The notes beneath the pieces are model-generated. The model was not told the origin of the DNA, ran no database searches, and worked only from the letters and a program-made list of their open reading frames with translations. From Bacteroidota bacterium (GTDB lineage Bacteria > Bacteroidota > Bacteroidia > Chitinophagales > Chitinophagaceae): DNA of 7,489 nucleotides. Both the position numbers and the translations under genes were made by a program. Below, in pieces: positions 1 to 5,571 of the stretch. Numbering within the stretch: position 1 is the stretch's first letter; each line of letters starts with the position of its first letter. The stretch covers positions 5,170 to 12,658 of the forward strand of contig VBAU01000023.1 of the NCBI GenBank assembly GCA_005883855.1, given 5' to 3'.

Positions 1-1
1 G

Positions 2-448
2 TTCGGTGTTGCGGTGGAAAAAGCCTTTAAGGAGGATGAGCAGGTGTTGATAGAAGAATTTATCGAAGGGAGAGAGTTTACCGTGGGCGTCTTCAAAACA
101 AAAGGGAATATTATTGTTTTGCCGATCACAGAGGTTTTCAGCAAAAAAGACTTTTTTGATTACGAAGCGAAATACGAAGGAGCATCTACAGAAGTGACAC
201 CGGCGGAAATTGACGAAGTTGTCGCGGACAAGATTCGGGATGCAGCGCGGAAAATCTATCATGTATTTAACTGCCGGGGTGTGGTGAGAATAGATTTCAT
301 TTATGACGCTAAGTCAAAACAACCATTTATGCTCGAAATAAATACGGTACCGGGTCAGAGTGAAGCTAGCATAGTTCCGCAACAGGTTCGGGTAATGGGT
401 TGGAGTTTGAAAGAGTTCTACACGAAACTGGTTGAGGAATGCTTTTAG
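2..448 (+). CDS. ddl: D-alanine--D-alanine ligase, C-terminal part (5' end cut by window)
   Basis: ATP-grasp ligase that joins two D-alanines for the peptidoglycan stem peptide in the cytoplasm. The reading frame is open from base 2 with no in-frame stop, so the gene enters from the left; the GTG at 14 is an internal Val codon and not the start. About 148 residues are visible, the C-terminal ATP-grasp half of a family usually 300-360 residues long. Visible family motifs are IEEFIEGREFTVGV, the substrate-loop segment FFDYEAKYEG, the metal-site stretch RIDFIYD, and LEINTVPGQSEASIVPQQ, whose Glu and Asn are the known Mg ligands together with the Asp of RIDF. All expected catalytic residues in this half are present, so nothing suggests a pseudogene. 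The next gene follows after 79 bases on the same strand and encodes a PASTA protein, consistent with a cell-wall cluster. Confidence 0.95.
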   Translation, partial: FGVAVEKAFKEDEQVLIEEFIEGREFTVGVFKTKGNIIVLPITEVFSKKDFFDYEAKYEGASTEVTPAEIDEVVADKIRDAARKIYHVFNCRGVVRIDFIYDAKSKQPFMLEINTVPGQSEASIVPQQVRVMGWSLKEFYTKLVEECF

Positions 449-456
449 AAAACAGG

Positions 457-477
457 TATGAGTTATGTGTTATGAGC
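457..477. repeat. Three 7-bp tandem units (TATGAGT type)
   Basis: In the ddl-PASTA spacer, TATGAGT, TATGTGT and TATGAGC follow one another in exact 7-base register. The array is short and could be chance, but it has the same unit length as the clearer arrays at 1669-1757, 5537-5571 and 5975-6009, so it is probably a remnant of the same class of intergenic repeat. Confidence 0.45.
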
Positions 478-527
478 CACGCGGGTTCGGTTCTCTTAAA
501 ACCTAATTGATAACATATTTAATACCC

Positions 528-1346
528 ATGCTCAAATACATCACGCACCGACCTTTATGGTTTAATATGCTAACAGCGATTGCGCTAATGGTGGTGGTCT
601 TTACAGTCTTTATTCTGTCGCTAAATTTTTTAACTCATCACGGACGGTCCCGTTCGGTCCCGCAGGTTGTAGGAAAATCTTTCTCTGAGGCGCAAAAGAT
701 CCTTGACAGGGAAGGTTTCGATTTAGTGATCCAGGATTCAGTATATGTGGATACTTTGCCGCCTTCAGCAATAATCAAACAGGTCCCGGAAAGTGATGCT
801 GTTGTCAAGGTAAACCGAACCGTTTATCTCACGTTGAATCGATCAACGCCGCCGATGATAGACATGCCTAATCTTATCGGGTACAGCTTTCGCAATGCAG
901 AGATGAATTTGGCAAATGCTGGATTGAAAGTTGGAGACACGGTTTACAAGGCTGACTTTGCAAAAAACTCTGTGCTCGATCAATTGTACAAAGGAGAGCA
1001 TATCACGCCGGGGACAAAAATTCAAATGGGCTCGGCCGTAACCCTTGTTCTTGGAACCGGTGTGGGGGAGACCCAGTTTAATGTGCCGAACCTGGTAGGC
1101 TGGACCTTTGGGGAAGCAAAGGCAAAACTGGAAGGGAATGGCTTAAACATTTTGGTTGTTCAAGCTGATCCATCGATTAAGGATACTATTAGCGCTTATG
1201 TTTATAAGCAGGACCCGCCTCGCTTTGATGAAGAGGGAAAGCCTTTGCGCATTCGAACAGGTCAATTGATCAGCGTTTGGCTGAGCGCCGAAAAACCTGA
1301 ACCACCGCCATCCGATAGCACGACCAACAATCAAATACCACAATAA
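528..1346 (+). CDS. Membrane-anchored protein with three PASTA domains
   Basis: Single-pass inner-membrane protein with a periplasmic PASTA array; PASTA domains in other bacteria bind peptidoglycan fragments or beta-lactams, usually on Ser/Thr kinases or penicillin-binding proteins. Here there is no kinase or transpeptidase domain. I chose the ATG at 528 (272 residues): it gives a compact N-terminus MLKYITHRPLWFN before the membrane helix, whereas the upstream TTG at 507 adds seven residues without support. Layout: short cytoplasmic N-terminus, transmembrane helix about residues 13-34, PASTA 1 at about 43-106 (starting SVPQVVGKSFSEAQ), PASTA 2 at about 110-177 (IDMPNLIGYSFRNAE), PASTA 3 at about 184-254 (FNVPNLVGWTFGEAK), and a Pro/Ser/Thr-rich tail. 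No strong promoter is visible in the 79-base gap, so it is probably cotranscribed with ddl; the rhodanese gene starts 6 bases after its stop. Ligand and partner are unknown. Confidence 0.9.
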   Translation: MLKYITHRPLWFNMLTAIALMVVVFTVFILSLNFLTHHGRSRSVPQVVGKSFSEAQKILDREGFDLVIQDSVYVDTLPPSAIIKQVPESDAVVKVNRTVYLTLNRSTPPMIDMPNLIGYSFRNAEMNLANAGLKVGDTVYKADFAKNSVLDQLYKGEHITPGTKIQMGSAVTLVLGTGVGETQFNVPNLVGWTFGEAKAKLEGNGLNILVVQADPSIKDTISAYVYKQDPPRFDEEGKPLRIRTGQLISVWLSAEKPEPPPSDSTTNNQIPQ

Positions 1347-1352
1347 TTTTTT

Positions 1353-1661
1353 ATGGAAAATATCACCGTTGAAGAAGTAAAGAAGAGAATGGATGCCGGT
1401 GAAGAACTGCATCTCGTAGATGTCAGGGAGCCGTATGAAAATGCGGACTTTAATATCGGCGGGATTCTGCTACCATTAGGCCAAATCCGGAGCATGCAAG
1501 TAGATGAGATCGAGGATTTGAAGGACAAGGAAGTCATACTCTATTGTCGCAGCGGCAACCGAAGCGGGCAAGCTGCCATGTTTCTTGAAACTATGGGTTT
1601 TGAAAACACAAAGAATCTTGGTGGAGGAGTGCTGGCCTGGCAGGAGAAATTCGGGAAATAG
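1353..1661 (+). CDS. Single-domain rhodanese-like protein
   Basis: A 102-residue cytoplasmic sulfurtransferase-type protein, the usual size of a one-domain rhodanese (GlpE/PspE size class). It has the N-terminal LVDVREPYEN motif (about residues 21-30), the catalytic loop CRSGNRS with Cys65 as the persulfide-forming residue, and the C-terminal NLGGGVLAWQ (about 88-97). The six-residue active-site loop after the Cys is the form associated with sulfur rather than phosphate chemistry. There is no signal peptide, so it acts in the cytoplasm. It starts 6 bases after the PASTA gene stop and is likely translated from the same mRNA. The sulfur donor and acceptor cannot be told from sequence, and the link to cell-wall genes is probably only positional. 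Confidence 0.93.
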   Translation: MENITVEEVKKRMDAGEELHLVDVREPYENADFNIGGILLPLGQIRSMQVDEIEDLKDKEVILYCRSGNRSGQAAMFLETMGFENTKNLGGGVLAWQEKFGK

Positions 1662-1668
1662 ATTATTA

Positions 1669-1757
1669 AATCCGAAATCCGAAGTTCGAAATCCCAATCG
1701 TATAATCGCAACTCGGGAGTCACATCTCAAATTTCAAATATCAAATCCTCAATCTTA
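1669..1757. repeat. Degenerate heptamer repeat array
   Basis: About 12 imperfect 7-bp units fill the left half of the spacer before the tonB-like gene. Units in near-constant register are AATCCGA, AATCCGA, AGTTCGA, AATCCCA, ATCGTAT, AATCGCA, ACTCGGG, AGTCACA, TCTCAAA, TTTCAAA, TATCAAA; the register slips only in the last dozen bases. The TC dinucleotide recurs at mostly 7-base steps (1671, 1678, 1692, 1706, 1713, 1720, 1727, 1734, 1741). The right half (TTTCAAA type) matches the units flanking the four-helix-bundle gene at 5975-6009. No ORF or convincing hairpin lies inside. The array could be a gene-less relic of such a cassette or an independently spread simple repeat. Confidence 0.7.
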
Positions 1758-1832
1758 ACATTTCATAAAACGCCCGTTGCGCAAGTTGCACGTCATTTGT
1801 TTCGTTAATAACACCTGTGCATAAGACCGAGG

Positions 1833-1863
1833 TTTGTTTTCCTGGCAGTAAAATGTAAATTTG
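1833..1863 (+). promoter_or_regulatory. Bacteroidota-type promoter for the tonB-like gene
   Basis: TTTG at 1833-1836, then 19 bases, then TAAATTTG at 1856-1863. This fits the known Bacteroidota housekeeping pattern of a -33 TTTG (TTG) and a -7 TAnnTTTG box. Transcription would be expected to start about 4-6 bases after the -7 box, around 1867-1869, which lies inside the ATG-proximal codons of the longest reading frame. That favours translation from the second ATG at 1886. Confidence 0.6.
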
Positions 1864-1864
1864 T

Positions 1865-2758
1865 ATGAATAACTCTGTGGCCTACATGTCTGATTCCTTT
1901 GAAGCTAAGAAAAACGCCCAGGCCTCTATGATGACGCTTGGTGTAGCCGGTCTGGTGCTCCTCATCTTTATCCTGATAAAGATGGATTTCCCAACTTTTG
2001 AAGCTCCCATTGTCGATAACGCTGTTGAGGTCAACTTAAATATTCCTGATGAAGTCGCACCCAGCATTGGCGGAGGTGGCGGTGGAGGCGGTGGCAATCC
2101 AGTTCACGCTACAGGCCCTGCGGGCACAGCTTATAATCCGCCTCAGCCCGGCGAAAAGGATGATGTGAAGGATATTGAAGACAATGATAAAGAAAGCCCA
2201 CCGGTTTTAAAGCCTGACAATCCGAAGCCGATGGCGACAAAAATAAACACGAATCACTCTGTTGTAAAAACGGAACCAAAACCTGTGGTAGAAACGCCCA
2301 CACCTCCAAAACCGAAAGCTGTTCTAGGTAAAACTCTTGGAGGCTCTGGCGCAGGCGGCGGCACTGTCGATAATTATGACCGGAGCGGCTATAAGGGTAC
2401 TGGAAACGGGGTAGGGAACGGGCCAGGTACCGGCGGTGGAAGTGGAACCGGGAATGGTGGTGGCAACGGCCCAGGCAATGGGCCAGGAACCGGACCGAAA
2501 AATTTTGGCACTAAGGTTTTGAACGTCGCTAACCAGAGCTTCGAGGATGAATTCAACGAAAATGCAAAAGTTGCGATGGATATTGTGGCCGATGAAAGAG
2601 GGCGAGTGCAGTCTGCTACTTTTCAGCCCAGGGGCTCCACGACATCAAACAGGAAACTCATAGATATTGCAGAGAGAAGGGCCTTCGAATTAAAGCTTGG
2701 TACATCCGACGGAGGACAAAAAGGCACTGTGATCTTTAATTTTAAATTAAGAGGTTAG
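1865..2758 (+). CDS. TonB-like energy transducer with Gly-rich linker
   Basis: Inner-membrane protein of the TonB family, expected to pass proton-motive energy from ExbB/ExbD to outer-membrane receptors. From the ATG at 1865 it has 297 residues: transmembrane helix about 21-39, nine consecutive Gly at 69-77, a Pro/Lys-rich segment about 112-150 (KPDNPKP, PTPPKPK), a Gly/Asn-rich repeat region about 159-210 (GTGNG, GNGPG units), and a C-terminal domain about 215-297 ending in GTVIFNFKLRG. The C-terminal domain is only weakly TonB-like by eye; the call rests mainly on architecture. The true start may be the ATG at 1886 (MSDSFEAKKN, 290 residues), because the promoter at 1833-1863 would start RNA just after 1865. 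It is set off as its own unit by that promoter and the terminator at 2785-2821. No exbB or exbD lies beside it here. Confidence 0.75.
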   Translation: MNNSVAYMSDSFEAKKNAQASMMTLGVAGLVLLIFILIKMDFPTFEAPIVDNAVEVNLNIPDEVAPSIGGGGGGGGGNPVHATGPAGTAYNPPQPGEKDDVKDIEDNDKESPPVLKPDNPKPMATKINTNHSVVKTEPKPVVETPTPPKPKAVLGKTLGGSGAGGGTVDNYDRSGYKGTGNGVGNGPGTGGGSGTGNGGGNGPGNGPGTGPKNFGTKVLNVANQSFEDEFNENAKVAMDIVADERGRVQSATFQPRGSTTSNRKLIDIAERRAFELKLGTSDGGQKGTVIFNFKLRG

Positions 2759-2784
2759 TATAAAATTGTTGTAAGATTGCGGCG

Positions 2785-2821
2785 TGCCTGGTCAATCAAT
2801 TCGGCCAGGCATTTTATTTTT
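2785..2821 (+). terminator. Intrinsic terminator after the tonB-like gene
   Basis: TGCCTGGTC (2785-2793) pairs with GGCCAGGCA (2803-2811), a 9-bp stem with one G-T wobble and a 9-base loop, followed by TTTTATTTTTG. It lies 27 bases after the stop codon at 2758. The T-rich tract runs directly into the start region of the macro-domain gene. Confidence 0.8.
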
Positions 2822-2822
2822 G
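2815..2822 (+). promoter_or_regulatory. Possible -7 box (TATTTTTG) abutting the macro gene start
   Basis: TATTTTTG fits TAnnTTTG and ends 4 bases before the ATG at 2827. No TTTG is present at the expected -33 distance, and the box is also the T tract of the preceding terminator, so it may have no promoter role. If active, the transcript would be leaderless. Confidence 0.35.
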
Positions 2823-2826
2823 CAAC

Positions 2827-3348
2827 ATGACCCGTGCCAGCCAAATACAAATCATCCGCGGCGACATAACAAAACAGAAGGTAGACGCCATTGTCAATGC
2901 AGCCAACTCTTCCTTGATGGGAGGTGGTGGTGTGGATGGCGCTATTCACCGCGCAGGCGGCCAGGCGATTTTAGAAGAGTGTAAGATCATAATTGCGAAA
3001 CAAGGAAACTGTCCCACGGGTGAGGCAGTAATTACAACCGCAGGAAATTTGCCCGCAAAATTTGTAATCCACACAGTCGGCCCTGTATGGAGTGGTGGCA
3101 ACAGCGGTGAGCCGGCGAAGTTGGCTAACTGTTACAACAATAGTTTGCGACTGGCGGTAGAAAACGGTTTACAATCCGTTGCCTTTCCAAATATCAGCAC
3201 CGGTATTTATGGTTATCCCAAAAAAGAAGCTGCTGCAATTGCTGTAAAAACAGTGTCCGATTTTCTTCGAGCGAATGCGCCCGTCAAAGTGTATTTTGTT
3301 TGCTTTGATGAAGAGAATTTTCAGCTGTATCAATCATTGATGAACTGA
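2827..3348 (+). CDS. Macro-domain protein, O-acetyl-ADP-ribose deacetylase type
   Basis: A 173-residue stand-alone macro domain of the MacroD/YmdB class, which binds ADP-ribose and removes acetyl or ADP-ribosyl groups (from O-acetyl-ADP-ribose or mono-ADP-ribosylated targets) in the cytoplasm. Motifs in order: RGDIT (11-15), AIVNAAN (21-27), GGGGVDGAIHRAGG (32-45), CPTGEA (62-67), FVIHTVGPVW (79-88), and the phosphate-binding ISTGIYGYP (123-131). Asn27 and Asp37 correspond in spacing to the Asn25/Asp35 catalytic pair described for E. coli YmdB, so the enzyme should be active. The ATG at 2827 is the only start that keeps the N-terminal strand; it lies 5 bases after the terminator T tract of the tonB-like gene. 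It precedes the 68-residue membrane protein by 24 bases. Its in vivo substrate is unknown. Confidence 0.95.
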   Translation: MTRASQIQIIRGDITKQKVDAIVNAANSSLMGGGGVDGAIHRAGGQAILEECKIIIAKQGNCPTGEAVITTAGNLPAKFVIHTVGPVWSGGNSGEPAKLANCYNNSLRLAVENGLQSVAFPNISTGIYGYPKKEAAAIAVKTVSDFLRANAPVKVYFVCFDEENFQLYQSLMN

Positions 3349-3350
3349 TC

Positions 3351-3358
3351 TAAATTTG
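3351..3358 (+). promoter_or_regulatory. Possible -7 box for the small membrane protein and folC
   Basis: TAAATTTG matches TAnnTTTG and lies 14 bases before the ATG at 3373, giving an expected leader of about 10 bases. No clear TTTG is seen 17-20 bases upstream, so only half of the promoter pattern is supported. Confidence 0.4.
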
Positions 3359-3372
3359 TAAAAAGTGCGTAC

Positions 3373-3579
3373 ATGAAGCCGTTGCATTTTTTACGATGGC
3401 CCCTAATACTTCTTCTCGGGGGCTATCTTGCATTTCTCATTGGCAGTTTTTCGAAAATGAGGCATTGGCCGTTGTCGGAGGAATTTATTATCGTTGGTTA
3501 CCTGACAATAATTATTGCGGTCGTCTGGACTATCATTAAATTCATTTCTTTAAAACCTCCCGAAGACAATCATGATTAA
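3373..3579 (+). CDS. Small two-helix membrane protein, GldL-like hairpin
   Basis: A 68-residue protein with two predicted membrane helices (about 8-26 and 38-59) joined by a short loop carrying FSKMRHWPLSEEF, and a charged C-terminal tail KPPEDNHD. The loop resembles the F-K-x-x-H-W-P motif between the two N-terminal helices of Bacteroidota GldL and of many short GldL-like proteins; this similarity is by eye and does not prove a role in gliding or type IX secretion, because the large GldL C-terminal region is absent. Its stop codon overlaps the folC start by 8 bases (the folC ATG is at 3572), so translation is probably coupled. A TAAATTTG box lies upstream. Function is unknown; a small membrane-stress or assembly factor is as likely as a motility role. 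Confidence 0.75.
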   Translation: MKPLHFLRWPLILLLGGYLAFLIGSFSKMRHWPLSEEFIIVGYLTIIIAVVWTIIKFISLKPPEDNHD

Positions 3580-4906
3580 AACCTCTCAACCTTCCTACCA
3601 TCAGACCTTAGATTATTTATTCTCCAGGTTGCCCATGTTCAGTAAGATAGGCTTAGCTGCTTTTAAAAAAGACCTGACTAACATTCAAAGGCTTTGTGAG
3701 TTTTTGGACCACCCCGAAAAAAAATTTAAAAGCATTCATATTGCAGGAACAAATGGCAAAGGATCAGTGAGCCACATGCTGGCTGCCATTTTGCAGACAG
3801 CCGGCTATAAGAGCGGTTTATATACTTCTCCGCACTTGAAAGATTTCAGAGAGAGGATAAGAATTGATGGGAATATGTGTTCTCAAGAATTTGTTATCGA
3901 TTTTACTGAGAGGATAAAACCCATTATTGAAGAAATCGACCCCAGTTTTTTTGAGATCACCGTTGCTATGGCATTTGAATATTTTGCTGAGCAGAAATGC
4001 GAAATAGCGATTGTTGAAACCGGCCTTGGCGGACGATTCGACAGCACAAATATTATCGTACCTGAGCTCAGTGTGATCACAAATATCGGATGGGACCATG
4101 TGGACATATTAGGCAACCGCCTCGAAAACATTGCTTTTGAAAAAGCGGGAATAATCAAACCAGGTGTACCAGTTGTAGTAGGTGAGGTGCTTCCAGAAAC
4201 TCAACCAATTTTTGAACAAGTGTCAACGGAAAAGAACAGCCCGATGTCCCTTGCCTCTGAAAAAAGACAAGCGATTAGCTGGAGCTGGGAGAAAGTCGCA
4301 CGTCGGCCGGCCGTGCATGAACTTGTTGTGGAAATAGCGCAGCAAAACAAAACAGACCACCAGGTTTATCGGTTGGATCTACCGGGCCTTTATCAAACAA
4401 AGAATCTTGTCACTGTTCTTGAGACTTGCACTCAATTGCAGCATCTTGGATGGAATATTGAGGATGCTGATGTAAAGAAGGGGTTGCAGTCTGCAAAAAA
4501 ACTTACTGATCTCCACGGAAGATGGGAAGTGGTCCAGCAAAATCCTTTGGTTGTGCTGGATGTAGCGCATAATCAAGACGGCATAAAAATATTGATGGAA
4601 CAAGTGGAGATCACGGACCACGAGCATTTGCATATCATATTTGGCATTGTAAAGGATAAAGAACTTGAACAAATATTGCCTTTGTTCCCGAAGCTGGCGG
4701 ATTATTATTTTACGCAGGCTAATATTCCCCGGTCTTTAGAAGCCAGGTTATTGAAACAAGCGGCAGAGCAATTTCAATTGAAAGGTGAAGTGTATCGCGA
4801 CGTGAATAGTGCGATCAAAGCTGCTTTGACAAAGGCTTCTGCGGATGACCTAATTCTTGTTTGCGGCAGCGTGTTTTTGGTAGGAGACGTGGAGGTTGTT
4901 GGGTGA
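3572..4906 (+). CDS. folC: Bifunctional folylpolyglutamate synthase/dihydrofolate synthase
   Basis: Mur-ligase-family enzyme that adds glutamate to dihydropteroate (making dihydrofolate) and extends polyglutamate tails on folates, using ATP in the cytoplasm. At 444 residues it is of normal length. Motifs in order: SRLPMFSKIG near 18-27, the P-loop IAGTNGKGS (57-65), LYTSPHLKDFRERIRIDG (83-100), ETGLGGRFDSTN (149-160), TNIGWDHVDILG (170-181), EKAGIIKPGVP (190-200), HGRWE (315-319) and DVAHNQDG (330-337) in the C-terminal domain, ending with LILVCGSVFLVG. The ATG at 3572 is the natural start, since the family N-terminus (YHQTLDYLFSRLP) follows directly. It overlaps the upstream small gene by 8 bases and is followed by the palindrome at 4914-4974. 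Whether it does both reactions or only one cannot be told from sequence alone. Confidence 0.97.
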   Translation: MIKTSQPSYHQTLDYLFSRLPMFSKIGLAAFKKDLTNIQRLCEFLDHPEKKFKSIHIAGTNGKGSVSHMLAAILQTAGYKSGLYTSPHLKDFRERIRIDGNMCSQEFVIDFTERIKPIIEEIDPSFFEITVAMAFEYFAEQKCEIAIVETGLGGRFDSTNIIVPELSVITNIGWDHVDILGNRLENIAFEKAGIIKPGVPVVVGEVLPETQPIFEQVSTEKNSPMSLASEKRQAISWSWEKVARRPAVHELVVEIAQQNKTDHQVYRLDLPGLYQTKNLVTVLETCTQLQHLGWNIEDADVKKGLQSAKKLTDLHGRWEVVQQNPLVVLDVAHNQDGIKILMEQVEITDHEHLHIIFGIVKDKELEQILPLFPKLADYYFTQANIPRSLEARLLKQAAEQFQLKGEVYRDVNSAIKAALTKASADDLILVCGSVFLVGDVEVVG

Positions 4907-4913
4907 TTTTGGG

Positions 4914-4974
4914 TGGGATGCGTAGAGACAAGGCATGTCTTGTCTCTACGCATGCCTTGTCTCTACGCATCCCA
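4914..4974. repeat. REP-like palindrome with a third arm copy between convergent genes
   Basis: A perfect 24-bp inverted repeat (4914-4937 against 4951-4974) encloses a 13-base loop. The core arm reads GTAGAGACAAGGCATG. The loop itself holds most of another arm: 17-base direct copies at 4935-4951 and 4952-4968 differ at one base. Therefore the left arm can pair either with the far copy (24 bp) or with the near copy (15 bp, 4918-4932 with 4939-4953, 6-base loop). Palindromes with GTAGAGAC...GTCTCTAC ends are, to my knowledge, dispersed in several bacterial phyla. It nearly fills the 74 bases between folC and the Nudix gene, so it could end transcription from both sides, though it lacks a clear T tract. 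Confidence 0.85.
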
Positions 4975-4980
4975 CGGTGC

Positions 4981-5529
4981 CTAATACTTCAATTCTCCTA
5001 ATTTTTGCAACGCATACATGATACATGTAACATGCATTGCCTGTATGATCCGATTTGTTTTTAGAAAGTTTTTCAATTCATCAATCGAACACAACTCCAC
5101 TTCTATGTTTTCGTTGTGATCCAGTTTTTGCTCATGGGTCTTTTTGCCTCCTGTGGCAAGGAACATATGCATCCAATTCGTATTCGTCGATGGATTGGGC
5201 GAGATCTTACCGAGATAAATGAATTTCTGGAACGAATACCCTGTTTCCTCTAGCAATTCCCTGGCAATAGCATCCTCGAAGCTTTTATCGGTGTCATCCA
5301 CACACCCGCCCGGGATCTCAAGAGAAATATCACCGATCGCGTGACGATATTGTTTGACGAGTATAACCTGGTTTTCTTCCGTAAGGGCGAGGGCTGTCAC
5401 CCAGGTAGGAAATTCATAAACATAATAAGGATCGATGATCTTTCCATCCGGCGTTTCACACCTGTCTTTGCGGACGGTGAACCACAAATCCTTGAAGAGA
5501 TATTCAGAAGAAAGAGTTTTCCATTTCAT
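4981..5529 (-). CDS. Nudix hydrolase, ADP-ribose pyrophosphatase-like
   Basis: A 182-residue cytoplasmic Nudix enzyme that probably cleaves a nucleoside-diphosphate-linked compound; the overall form (N-terminal beta domain with VYEFPTWVTALAL, then VILVKQYRH at 55-63, then EIPGG at 71-75) is most like ADP-ribose or nucleotide-sugar pyrophosphatases. The Nudix box spans about 75-98: G75, then D81 in place of the usual first Glu, and REL-LEETGY (90-98) with the metal-binding Glu91, Glu94 and Glu95. One extra residue lies between D81 and R90 compared with the textbook G-x5-E-x7-RE spacing, a variant I associate with the PGG-x-VD-x-TD subgroup. The start ATG lies 7 bases from the heptamer array beside the four-helix-bundle gene. 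It is last in the minus-strand gene group. Substrate is inferred only. Confidence 0.92.
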   Translation of the reverse strand: MKWKTLSSEYLFKDLWFTVRKDRCETPDGKIIDPYYVYEFPTWVTALALTEENQVILVKQYRHAIGDISLEIPGGCVDDTDKSFEDAIARELLEETGYSFQKFIYLGKISPNPSTNTNWMHMFLATGGKKTHEQKLDHNENIEVELCSIDELKNFLKTNRIIQAMHVTCIMYALQKLGELKY

Positions 5530-5536
5530 ACACGGA

Positions 5537-5571
5537 TTTGAAATTTGAGATTTGACATTTGAGTCCTGAGA
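5537..5571. repeat. Heptamer array, downstream side of the four-helix-bundle gene
   Basis: Five 7-bp units in perfect register: TTTGAAA, TTTGAGA, TTTGACA, TTTGAGT, CCTGAGA. The last touches the stop codon of the four-helix-bundle gene (5572-5574), and the first begins 7 bases before the Nudix start codon. Unit sequence is the inverse complement of the array at 5975-6009, so the two form imperfect inverted repeats around the gene. Confidence 0.8.

Noticed and set aside
507..527. TTG start for the PASTA protein
   Set aside because: The ATG at 528 gives the expected N-terminus directly before the membrane helix; the extra seven residues add nothing.
1777..1784. Short palindrome TTGCGCAA as an operator
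   Set aside because: Eight bases only, with no second copy near the promoter; too likely by chance.
1882..2097. Minus-strand frame with a run of prolines
   Set aside because: The prolines are the complement of the Gly codon run in the tonB-like gene.
2397..2510. Imperfect GGnAACGGGCC-like DNA repeats inside the tonB-like gene
   Set aside because: They simply encode the Gly/Asn/Pro linker units and keep reading frame; no separate DNA element is needed to explain them.
4914..4974. CRISPR-like repeat
   Set aside because: Copies are adjacent or inverted, with no spacers of uniform length and no cas genes; it is a palindromic element.
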